Shown here: piece after piece, positions 50,047 through 58,019 of the stretch
How the letters are laid out: each line of letters starts with the position of its first letter
Numbering within the stretch: position 1 is the first letter of the stretch
NCBI GenBank assembly: GCA_963974105.1
Contig: CAXBBG010000003.1
Location: forward strand, 107,211 to 171,210
DNA from: UBA2136 sp963974105
Lineage (GTDB): Bacteria > Pseudomonadota > Alphaproteobacteria > UBA2136
Reading direction: 5' to 3'
Length of the DNA: 64,000 nt
The notes under the pieces: model-generated
Seen by the model: the letters and a program-made list of their open reading frames with translations, nothing else
The model's database searches: none
What the model was told of the DNA's origin: nothing
Program-made: the position numbers and the translations under genes

Positions 50047-52020
50047 TTAACGGTACATCGAAAATTTCTTAGTCAGTTCAGAAATCTTATCTGCATCGCC
50101 AAACAGGCAAATCCCTGCATATTCTAAGGCGTCGTCGGCAACGGCTTGAACAGCTTTGCGTTGTTCGGCTGGTGTGCCTGCCGCCATTTGAGCGTTAAAA
50201 TCACTAAAAGCAATGTCGCCTTCTACCGCACCTGCACGCACTTTGCGAATTTGATTGGCGTTATCGGCACGCAACACAACCACAGGCACGCTTGGTACGT
50301 TGCCGTGTTCTTCTTCGCCTGCGTCTTTAAATTTGCTTAGCTTTATGTTACCGCCAAAGCTTGCGCCTAAACCAGCGGCCATTTTTACAGCGGCGTTCAT
50401 CACGTCGGCTGTTTCAGCTTTTTTGTTAACCACGCATACAAATTTGTAGTTCGATGTGTCTATTGCCGCAACAGGTGCAGACGCCGTCACTTCACCACTT
50501 ACGTTTGTTGCAGCTGGCTTGTTAGAAGTTTCAGCGTCGCCACCTTCAGGGCGCAAGTGTGGGAATAAAATAACATCACGGATAGAAGGTTGGTTGGTGA
50601 GCAACATCACAAAACGGTCAATACCAATCCCCATACCACCTGCGTAAGGCATACCATATTCAAGCGCGCGCACAAAATCTTCATCATACGCCATGGCTTC
50701 ATCATTTCCGCTTTCCATTTGATCAATTTGATCTTGGAAACGGTTTGCCTGATCCACGGGGTCATTAAGTTCACTAAACAAGTTACCAAGCTCACGCCCC
50801 ACAGCAAATAACTCAGCACGTTCTGTCCATTCTGGGTTATCGTCACGTGGGCGTGAAAGCGGTGACGTACTTGTTGGATAGTCGTAAATAAATGTTGGGT
50901 TAATCAGTTTTTCTTCACAAAGCTCTTCAAATAGCTCTAAGAAACATTGGCCATAGTCACCCCATTTAGAAAGAGCAACACCACGGCTTTTAGCTACAGC
51001 TTTCATGCTTTCAATTGTTTCGAGGTCTTTTTCTTCAACCTTACCAATCGTCAATAAAGCTTCTTTCATGCTTAATTTCTCAAAAGGCGCTTTAAGTGAA
51101 ATTTTGTGTTCACCATAAGTAAGCTCTGTTGTACCCATAACCTTAACAGCGACATGTTCCATAAGTTTAGCACTAAAGTCCATTAGGTCATGGTAATCCC
51201 AGTATGCCGCGTAAAATTCCATCATGGTAAATTCTGGATTGTGGCGCACAGAAACACCTTCGTTACGGAAGTTACGGTTAATTTCAAATACTCGGTCAAA
51301 ACCACCCACCACCAAGCGTTTAAGGTGTAGTTCTGGTGCAATACGTAGTTTCATGTCCATCGCAAGAGCGTTATGATATGTTTCAAATGGTTTTGCAGCC
51401 GCACCTGAAGCTTTATGATGCAGCATTGGCGTTTCCACTTCCATGAATTCAGCAGCTGTCATATATTCACGAATAGCCGCTACAATTTGGCTACGCTTTA
51501 CAAAAGTTTCTTTAACGCCGTCATTCATAATCAGGTCAACATAACGTTGACGGTAGCGAATTTCAGTATCACTTAAACCGTGGAATTTATCGGGTAGTGG
51601 ACGCTTCGTTTTGTTGATAATTTCAAATGAATTCGCAGCAAGGGTAAGTTCCCCTTTTTGTGTACGCGTCATTTTACCTGTTACACCCACAATGTCCCCT
51701 AGGTCTACCATTTTTTTGAAGAGTGTGTATTGGTCTTTACCGATACCGTCAACCGCCACACTACACTGCAAACGACCCGATGTGTCACGCACAGAAAAGA
51801 ATGCCAATTTACCAAATTCACGCAGTAACATGATACGCCCTGCAATAGAAAATGTTTCTTCTACTTTTGCAAGTGCGTCAATGTCGTCGTTTTCAAAGCG
51901 TTTAGAAAGTTCAGCACACTTATTTCCTGGTTTAAACTTGTTAGGAAATGGGTTGATACCCTGCGCGCGTAATGTGTTTACTTTTTCCTGACGAATTTGG
52001 ATATGCTGATTTGTTTCCAT
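50047..52020 (-). CDS. lysS: Class II lysyl-tRNA synthetase fused to a C-terminal DUF2000 domain
   Basis: 657 residues; E. coli LysS is 505. Residues about 1-492 are a complete class II LysRS: OB-fold anticodon domain (FSIAGRIMLLREFGKLAFFSVRD), motif 2 FRNEGVSVRHNPEFTMMEFYAAY, and motif 3 GMGIGIDRFVMLLTNQPSIRDVILFP. After an Ala/Thr/Ser linker (about 493-524) comes a 133-residue domain (about 525-657): YKFVCVVNKKAETADVMNAA, KMAAGLGASFGG, VPSVPVVVLRADNANQIRKVR, EYAGICLFGDADKISELTKK. This matches my memory of DUF2000, which has the peptidyl-tRNA hydrolase 2 fold. The frame is uninterrupted, so the fusion is genuine in this sequence. Weak SD. Divergent from nothing; the membrane-protein/MscS pair lies upstream on the same strand. 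Confidence 0.92.
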   Translation of the reverse strand: METNQHIQIRQEKVNTLRAQGINPFPNKFKPGNKCAELSKRFENDDIDALAKVEETFSIAGRIMLLREFGKLAFFSVRDTSGRLQCSVAVDGIGKDQYTLFKKMVDLGDIVGVTGKMTRTQKGELTLAANSFEIINKTKRPLPDKFHGLSDTEIRYRQRYVDLIMNDGVKETFVKRSQIVAAIREYMTAAEFMEVETPMLHHKASGAAAKPFETYHNALAMDMKLRIAPELHLKRLVVGGFDRVFEINRNFRNEGVSVRHNPEFTMMEFYAAYWDYHDLMDFSAKLMEHVAVKVMGTTELTYGEHKISLKAPFEKLSMKEALLTIGKVEEKDLETIESMKAVAKSRGVALSKWGDYGQCFLELFEELCEEKLINPTFIYDYPTSTSPLSRPRDDNPEWTERAELFAVGRELGNLFSELNDPVDQANRFQDQIDQMESGNDEAMAYDEDFVRALEYGMPYAGGMGIGIDRFVMLLTNQPSIRDVILFPHLRPEGGDAETSNKPAATNVSGEVTASAPVAAIDTSNYKFVCVVNKKAETADVMNAAVKMAAGLGASFGGNIKLSKFKDAGEEEHGNVPSVPVVVLRADNANQIRKVRAGAVEGDIAFSDFNAQMAAGTPAEQRKAVQAVADDALEYAGICLFGDADKISELTKKFSMYR

Positions 52021-52125
52021 TATCTTTAAAAACTTTCAATTTCTTTATAATTAAGGGCTCTTATTAAGCCTGCTTAGAATGTATAGTGCAAGTCATGCTG
52101 ACTTGCAAGAGTCTGGCGTTATAAA

Positions 52126-52926
52126 TTAAGACTTTTTAGGTGCCTTTTTCTTTTTTACCTTTTTCTCTTTCGGCTTCTTAATATTTTTAAATTTCTTCTT
52201 AGCGTAATTCCCTATTGGTTTTTCCTTAGATTTACCCACAAACCTAAACAATGCAATAGAAAGAAGAATGAAAAATATAGGCACCAACATAAAGCTTGAT
52301 ATAAAGGAATGGGTCCATAAAGCCGCTTCACTCATATTTCTAAAAGTAGCTGCCACGCCTAAAATAAAGATAACCGATGCAAAACCACACAGCCAAACAG
52401 GAAAACGCTTAGAGTTAAACATAACAATCGACATCACGCCTATAGATGTAAACAATGAAATTTCCGCAAAAACTTGCCCTATCCAGTAGCCTAACATGTG
52501 ATTTGAAATATTATAAAATGACAAAATATACTCGCTCGTATTTTTATACTGCACAAAAGCTTCACCCAAACCCCAATTAAGTGACGGCCAACGGCCAATA
52601 CCAATAATAAACCCTACAGCTGCAAACACCGTAAAAATTAAGGAAACGCCTGAGAGTTTATAAGAATATGGCTTAACAGCTGAATAAAAACCAACCCCAC
52701 CTGTAATAAGAAGTGCCGGAATAACTGCAAAAATAGTTAAAACAATTTTATTTGTTATACCACTTGAACTTAGGCCTGTTAAAAAATCTACCAGGTTAAC
52801 GCTTGCTGTATCAACAGACATAGCGCTTAACGTAAATATTGGATATAGCAACGCCAAAATAAGGTAAGACCATGCCGAAACCTTGACAACCAACGCATGG
52901 TTTTTAATACGCTTTGAAGATTTCAT
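52126..52926 (-). CDS. Unknown membrane protein with lysine-rich tail (266 aa)
   Basis: Not recognised. About seven hydrophobic segments between residues 15 and 230, then a C-terminal tail of about 35 residues that is more than half Lys (KKFKNIKKPKEKKVKKKKAPKKS), expected in the cytoplasm and able to bind nucleic acid or acidic lipid. Its ATG overlaps the mscS stop (TAATG), so the two are translationally coupled; a role with the mechanosensitive channel is suggested only by this. Confidence 0.72.
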   Translation of the reverse strand: MKSSKRIKNHALVVKVSAWSYLILALLYPIFTLSAMSVDTASVNLVDFLTGLSSSGITNKIVLTIFAVIPALLITGGVGFYSAVKPYSYKLSGVSLIFTVFAAVGFIIGIGRWPSLNWGLGEAFVQYKNTSEYILSFYNISNHMLGYWIGQVFAEISLFTSIGVMSIVMFNSKRFPVWLCGFASVIFILGVAATFRNMSEAALWTHSFISSFMLVPIFFILLSIALFRFVGKSKEKPIGNYAKKKFKNIKKPKEKKVKKKKAPKKS

Positions 52927-54080
52927 TATTTAACCACCTTTTTATTTTTAGTGTCTTTAGGTGGAATAAAGTTTTCCGCACGATTTTCTGGTAGTTTTTC
53001 CACATACAAACTTTGGCTTGGGAAAGCAAATCCTGTTCCTGCTTTTTCTATAACGTCTTTAATGTGGTATGCAAATTTCTCTTTAATTTCTAACCACTCA
53101 CCCCAGTCTGTTGTGTTTGTAAAACAGTAAAGCATAATGTCGATAGATGAACTGTTAAAACTGTCAATACGTACAAACGTTGAAACATCTGACGGCTTTG
53201 CAAAGGCATCGTTGGTTAAAATATAATTTTCTATATTGTCGCGAATTTCTTTAAGCTGTTCTATCGTTGTCGAATATTCCACGCCAATTTTCCAATAAAT
53301 GCGACGGTGTGTCATCGCACTAAAATTCGTTACGGCATTGTCACTAAATTTTGTATTAGGCACATAAACAGGCGCTTTGTCAAAACGCCTTACAACAGTA
53401 GATCGAAAACCAATACTCTCAACCGTACCCTCCACAATGTCGTCAACCAACACCCAGTCACCTTTATTAAATCGGCGTTCTGCAATAACAAGCACACCCG
53501 CAATCAGGTTTTTAAATAGGTCTTGCGCGCCCAAAGCAACTGCAACACCAAACAAACCTAAACCTGCAATAATAGGCCCTACTTCTATACCCCATAGTTC
53601 TAAAACTGTTGCAACACCTATAAGTACAAAGACAACTTTTGCTGTTTTACTAAGCCAGTCCACCATAACCGGTGTAAAAACACGTTTGGCTTTACCTAGG
53701 CTTTTCGATAAAACCTCTGTTAAATTATAGGCCGACCAAAAAATAGTGACCGCTACCAAAGAGCGCATAATATTGGCCATCACAATTTCCACATTGCCTT
53801 CAAGTTCTAAATATTGCCCCGCCACAAAAATACCGAACGTGACAGGGAGAAGACGCAAAGGACCTTCTATACATTCAAGACCTTTGTCGTCTAAGGTTGT
53901 TTTTGTGCGCTTTGTTAAAGCACGTAACCATGTAATTAAAAAACGTGCCACAAGATGACGTAAGATAACAAAGACATATAAAATGATAAATGCGATAAAA
54001 ATTTCACCAACACTTACACTAAAAACACCTGTGTGCCAAACATCAGTGACAATTAACATAAATGAATCTAATTGTTGCAT
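52926..54080 (-). CDS. mscS: MscS-family mechanosensitive channel
   Basis: 384 residues. Several N-terminal TM helices, pore helix TM3 as IAGLGLFGVAVALGAQDLFKNLIAGV (Gly/Ala packing), beta domain FNKGDWVLVDDIVEGTVESIGFRSTVVRRFDKAPVYVPNTKFSDNAVTNFS, and the C-terminal alpha/beta cage. It is longer than E. coli MscS (286), with one or two additional N-terminal helices. Releases solutes on osmotic downshock. First gene of the pair with the Lys-tail membrane protein. Confidence 0.93.
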   Translation of the reverse strand: MQQLDSFMLIVTDVWHTGVFSVSVGEIFIAFIILYVFVILRHLVARFLITWLRALTKRTKTTLDDKGLECIEGPLRLLPVTFGIFVAGQYLELEGNVEIVMANIMRSLVAVTIFWSAYNLTEVLSKSLGKAKRVFTPVMVDWLSKTAKVVFVLIGVATVLELWGIEVGPIIAGLGLFGVAVALGAQDLFKNLIAGVLVIAERRFNKGDWVLVDDIVEGTVESIGFRSTVVRRFDKAPVYVPNTKFSDNAVTNFSAMTHRRIYWKIGVEYSTTIEQLKEIRDNIENYILTNDAFAKPSDVSTFVRIDSFNSSSIDIMLYCFTNTTDWGEWLEIKEKFAYHIKDVIEKAGTGFAFPSQSLYVEKLPENRAENFIPPKDTKNKKVVK

Positions 54081-54249
54081 AACACTCTTTCAATACTATT
54101 TTAAACACTGCACATAGTATAACAAATCCGACCCAAACGCCACTCAAACCGACCAAAAATTCAACACAACTATAGGTTGCTTGCTAAGCTATAAATATAG
54201 AAAGTAAACCACACCCCATTGAAAAATTATAAAAAAAAACAACTTTTAC

Positions 54250-54278
54250 TTGAACGTTGCATTTTTATTACTTATAAT
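54250..54278 (+). promoter_or_regulatory. Strong sigma-70 promoter for the cold-shock gene
   Basis: TTGAAC, 17-base spacer, perfect TATAAT; only about 25 bases of leader before the start, so a long CspA-type 5' UTR is absent. Confidence 0.75.
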
Positions 54279-54310
54279 GAGGGCAGTTAAAACTTAAAGG
54301 GCATAAGAAA

Positions 54311-54541
54311 ATGACTAATGGAACTGTAAAATGGTTTTGCACTGAAAAAGGGTATGGCTTTATCGAACCTGAAAACTGTGGAAATTCAACAGACGTCTTT
54401 GTACACTTAACAGCAGTTGAACGTGCAGGATATGACTTGCTCGAAAAAGGGCAAAAAGTATCTTTTACACTCAACGTTGACCCACGTAAAGGTAAACAAA
54501 CAGCCAATAACCTTGAAGTTATCAATGCGCTAAGCAACTAA
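54311..54541 (+). CDS. Cold-shock domain protein
   Basis: 76 residues. NGTVKWFCTEKGYGFIEPE holds RNP1 (KGYGFI) and DVFVHL holds RNP2; NVDPRKGKQTANNLEV ends the OB fold. RNA chaperone of the CspA family. AAGGG SD. The short leader argues against classic cold-shock mRNA thermosensing, so it may be a constitutive CspE/CspC-type member. Cys at residues 11 and 24 are less common in the family. Confidence 0.95.
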   Translation: MTNGTVKWFCTEKGYGFIEPENCGNSTDVFVHLTAVERAGYDLLEKGQKVSFTLNVDPRKGKQTANNLEVINALSN

Positions 54542-54628
54542 AAGTACATCAACTAGAAATTCACCTAATACTTCACTTAGAGGTTTTAACTTGATGCCTT
54601 AACGAGTAAATATTGACGCCATTATTTA

Positions 54629-56629
54629 TTATGGCGCTGTTTTAGGTGACATTTCAAGAGTGGGCGATTGATTTGTAAACGTGGGTGAAGCTGATGCCCC
54701 CTCTTCAAAGTCCTTTTTTATCTCTTGCATAAATTCAAACATAAGGGGATCGAATGAATTTATGGTATTTTTACTTGCGCGCATCACCCCCAGTGCCAAT
54801 GAACTTCCACGGCGTGTATCTGCAAAACCTGTGTAGCCCCCATCAACCTTTTTAACAGCCATCACAGCACCTATCGGGCTGTTTACAGCTATGTCATGCC
54901 CCTTCGCGCGTAAAATATCTAAGGTATCAGGGCTAAACCCTTTTTCAATACGCAATTCATCGGGCCACCATTGGTGGTGCATACGTGGTGCCATAATCGC
55001 TTCGGCTAGGTTCATTTTATGGTCAATGACATTCACAATCGTCTGTAAAACTGTGGTTATTATACGGCTGCCACCAGGGCTGCCTAGGCCTAAATAAAAT
55101 GTATCGTTTTTATCAAAAACTAGCGTTGGTGTCATGGAACTAAGTGGTCTTTTCCCTGGCTTAATCACATTATTTTCGCCACCAATAAGCCCATAAGCAT
55201 TTTGAGCCCCCACCCTTGCTGCAAAGTCATCCATTTCGTTATTTAACAATATACCTGTCCCCTCAACCATGTGCCCACTCCCATAGCTAAAGTTCAATGT
55301 ATATGTATTCGTCACAACATTTCCCCATTTATCAACAATCGTAAAATGTGTGGTTTGTGGGCTTTCTGAAGGCATAAACTTACCTGGTTCAATCAGCTCT
55401 GATGGTGTTGCTGACCCTAAAGAAATGCCTTTACTTAAACGGTTTGCGTATAAATCTGACATAAGTTGGCGTGTTGGTACCTGCACAAAATCGGGGTCTC
55501 CTAAATATTTGCTACGGTCTGCATAAGCAAGACGCATGGCCTCTGCCATCACATGCATCGTTTTAGCACTACCAAACCCCCAACTTTCGATGTCATAGTC
55601 ACTTAATATCTTAAGCATTTGAATAAGGTGGACACCACCACTGCTTGGCGGTGGCATAGAAACAATTTTATAACCCTTGTAATAACCACTCACAGGTTCA
55701 CGGATACGCGCTTTATAATCGAGCAAATCATCTCTTGTGATAATCCCCCTATGACGCTTCATCGCGGCAACAATTTTATCGGCAATGGCCCCTTCATAAA
55801 AAGCTTTCGACCCATTTTTAGCAATATGATCAAGCGTTTGGGCAAGGTCTTTTTGTTTTAAAACATCCCCTCTTTCATAAAATCTGCCACCTGGCTTAAA
55901 GAAAACATCGCGCGCTGCGAGTGACTTACTTAAATGCTCCTTTTTCAATTTTAAAGACGTGGCCAAAGCATCGTCCACCACAAAACCTTCGTCTGCTAAA
56001 CGAATAGCTGGCTTTAAAAGTTCGTCCCAATCCATTGTGGCATAAAGTTTATAAGCTAACTCAACTCCCTTAACAGTACCAGGTACGCCTGTACTTAAAA
56101 AACTGTGCCGAATAAGTTTTTCATTAACTGTCCCATCTTCATTTAAATACATGTCAGATGTTGCCATTTTTGGCGCTACTTCACGGTAATCAATGGCACG
56201 TGTTGTTTTAGTTTTAGCATCATAAACCAACATAAAGCCACCACCACCAAGGTTACCCGCACGTGGCATTGTAACCGCCATACTAAAAGCAGTTGCAACA
56301 GCAGCGTCTATGGCATTTCCACCTTTTTTAAGGACATCAACGCCAACTTTTGTCGCAATGTCAGACCCAGTGACAACCATGCCGTCTTCTGCAAAGATTG
56401 GGCGTATAATATTTTTTTCAGAAAGGATGGGTGGTGTGTAAATTTTAAACCCTGATGATATTTCACTCATATCAACGGTTGTTTGAACCATCTCTGGCAA
56501 TGCCGTCTGCACAGGAGATTGTATGGCGTCAATTTTAGAAAAAGTGTCTTTAAAAACACCTTCCGCATACGCAGAAATACTAGACAACGCCATCACACAT
56601 AAAAATGAAAAAATTCTTATTTTCAACAC
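54629..56629 (-). CDS. ggt: Periplasmic gamma-glutamyltransferase
   Basis: 666 residues with a signal peptide (IFSFLCVMALSSISAYA). Hydrolyses or transfers the gamma-glutamyl group of glutathione. The self-cleavage site is at QTTHFTIVD (Thr about 426, new N-terminus of the small subunit); GAIDAAVATAFSMAVTMPRAGNLGGGGFML and SMPPPSSGGVHL and LSSMTPTLVF are family signatures. Extended ends: about 60 residues before the core and a Ser/Pro/Thr-rich C-tail. Start GTG at 56629 or TTG one codon on (the latter is better spaced from AAGG). Could feed amino acids to the permeases in this window. Confidence 0.94.
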   Translation of the reverse strand: MLKIRIFSFLCVMALSSISAYAEGVFKDTFSKIDAIQSPVQTALPEMVQTTVDMSEISSGFKIYTPPILSEKNIIRPIFAEDGMVVTGSDIATKVGVDVLKKGGNAIDAAVATAFSMAVTMPRAGNLGGGGFMLVYDAKTKTTRAIDYREVAPKMATSDMYLNEDGTVNEKLIRHSFLSTGVPGTVKGVELAYKLYATMDWDELLKPAIRLADEGFVVDDALATSLKLKKEHLSKSLAARDVFFKPGGRFYERGDVLKQKDLAQTLDHIAKNGSKAFYEGAIADKIVAAMKRHRGIITRDDLLDYKARIREPVSGYYKGYKIVSMPPPSSGGVHLIQMLKILSDYDIESWGFGSAKTMHVMAEAMRLAYADRSKYLGDPDFVQVPTRQLMSDLYANRLSKGISLGSATPSELIEPGKFMPSESPQTTHFTIVDKWGNVVTNTYTLNFSYGSGHMVEGTGILLNNEMDDFAARVGAQNAYGLIGGENNVIKPGKRPLSSMTPTLVFDKNDTFYLGLGSPGGSRIITTVLQTIVNVIDHKMNLAEAIMAPRMHHQWWPDELRIEKGFSPDTLDILRAKGHDIAVNSPIGAVMAVKKVDGGYTGFADTRRGSSLALGVMRASKNTINSFDPLMFEFMQEIKKDFEEGASASPTFTNQSPTLEMSPKTAP

Positions 56630-56850
56630 AACACCTTATTGTTTTTATTATTCACAAATTAAAGCAATAACAATGCCACAAATTTAACATATTTTATCAT
56701 TTAAAAACAAAAAAATGCCTATCACAAGTAATCCGCCATTATTCCACTTGAAAAGTACATAGTAAATTCCTATATTATATAAATATTTATACATCTTTTA
56801 ACATTTCTAAAACCTTTTCGGTTTAAACATTTCATAACTTTTAAGGAAGT

Positions 56851-57246
56851 ATGATGAAAACATTATCCATTTCTGAACAACTTGTTCATGATAAACATGA
56901 ATTTACAAGTATGGTAGACCTTATGTTTAACCATTCATGTGGCCTTGGTGTTGACCTTGTTAAACAAGACGTCAAAAATTATGGCTACAAAGTAAATGTA
57001 ACAAAAGCATTTCAGCAGATATTATCCAACATAGAAAATATCTGCCAAAAAATGTCACAAACTTTAAACAGCTTGCAAGCCGACGACATCAAAGCAATTG
57101 AGCATGATCATCAGCAATATGCCCGTTGTAAACTTAAATTTAGCCTACATTATAAGGTTATACTTTACACTATTTTAGCTCAAGGACAGCGTATTGAAGA
57201 CAAACCACTTCGATACACACCTAACATTAAAACTTACGAGGTTTAA
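56851..57246 (+). CDS. Unknown protein (131 aa)
   Basis: Not recognised. Soluble and helical with many His (LVHDKHEF, NHSCGLG, IEHDHQQYARC, SLHYKV); the spaced His residues could bind metal but do not match hemerythrin spacing. Tandem ATG ATG start with AAGGAAG upstream. The next gene begins 1 base after its stop, so they are an operon. Confidence 0.65.
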   Translation: MMKTLSISEQLVHDKHEFTSMVDLMFNHSCGLGVDLVKQDVKNYGYKVNVTKAFQQILSNIENICQKMSQTLNSLQADDIKAIEHDHQQYARCKLKFSLHYKVILYTILAQGQRIEDKPLRYTPNIKTYEV

Positions 57247-57247
57247 C

Positions 57248-57961
57248 ATGACTTTACCTATTATATTACTTATTGTTGTACTCGTTGTTGGATTTCTTAC
57301 TTACAAGCTTCCAGTTTTATTTTTTACGTTATCAGGAATTGCGTTAATCATAAGTTTAAATATTGGTACTTATGCTTCAACCGTTTCTGGACCTATGATT
57401 TCTGTATCTACAATCATTTTAGTCTTTTCAGCTATTCGACTCGCTATCATAACATTGCGGAAGTATAGCGCGGCTCAAAAACAGCGTGCGAAAAACAGCG
57501 ATCTTGCTAGAGCCAAAGCGAATGAAAAGGCTCTAGAATTGTTTACCGCTCAGACACTCGCTGATACCGAAGCCGCAGCGAAAGCAAAGGAAAAGGAAGA
57601 AACTCAAGCCGCACAAAAAGCAAAGAATGTCGCTGAAGCAAGAGCGCGCGTTGATGCCGAGGCTGAAGCTTTAGCTAAAGCTAAGACTAAGGCTCCTGCT
57701 AAGACTAAGGCTAAAGCCCCTGCTAAAGCTAAGGCTCCTGCTAAAGCTAAAGCTCCTGCTAAAGCTAAGGCTAAACTTACAGTTACTGTAACCGCTACAG
57801 CAAATTCTACCGCCACAGCCAAAACGACTAAAGCAGCTGTTCAAAAAGCCGCTAAAGGTGCTACAGAAAAAGCTCAAACATCTGTTGAAAAAAAAGTTAA
57901 AGCTAAAACGGAAGATAAACCTGAAACAGAAACAGAAACAGACTCTACACCAAAAGAGTAA
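57248..57961 (+). CDS. Membrane protein with histone-H1-like Ala/Lys/Pro repeat tail (237 aa)
   Basis: Two or three TM segments (residues about 2-21, 24-43, 49-72), a helical charged linker, then KAPAKAKAPAKAKAPAKAKA-type repeats (about 145-175), encoded by an 18-bp tandem repeat, a Thr-rich stretch and an acidic end (EDKPETETETDSTPKE). H1/AlgP-like tails bind DNA; a membrane tether is unusual. Start at ATG 57248 with GAGG; an ATG at 57194 lies inside the previous gene. Function unknown. Confidence 0.75.
   Translation: MTLPIILLIVVLVVGFLTYKLPVLFFTLSGIALIISLNIGTYASTVSGPMISVSTIILVFSAIRLAIITLRKYSAAQKQRAKNSDLARAKANEKALELFTAQTLADTEAAAKAKEKEETQAAQKAKNVAEARARVDAEAEALAKAKTKAPAKTKAKAPAKAKAPAKAKAPAKAKAKLTVTVTATANSTATAKTTKAAVQKAAKGATEKAQTSVEKKVKAKTEDKPETETETDSTPKE
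57690..57775. repeat. 18-bp tandem coding repeat (PAKAKA)
   Basis: About four near-identical units of CCTGCTAAAGCTAAGGCT inside the H1-like tail; slippage-prone, so copy number may vary between strains. Confidence 0.8.
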
Positions 57962-57972
57962 TCGAACAAAAA

Positions 57973-57996
57973 AGCCCCTCAATTGAGGGGCTTTTT
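57973..57996 (+). terminator. Bidirectional terminator
   Basis: 10-bp perfect inverted repeat AGCCCCTCAA / TTGAGGGGCT with A6 on the left and T5 on the right; between convergent genes. Confidence 0.9.
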
Positions 57997-58019
57997 ATTT
58001 CAGGTATAACTTTAAATGG

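Noticed and set aside
56851..57246. Hemerythrin-like identification for the His-rich 131-aa protein
   Set aside because: His/Glu/Asp spacing does not fit the HxxxE and HxxxxD pattern of hemerythrin.
57604..57982. Long minus-strand frames opposite the Ala/Lys repeat region
   Set aside because: They are Ala/Val/Leu- or Ser/Phe/Arg-repetitive shadows of the PAKAKA coding repeat, with no start signals.
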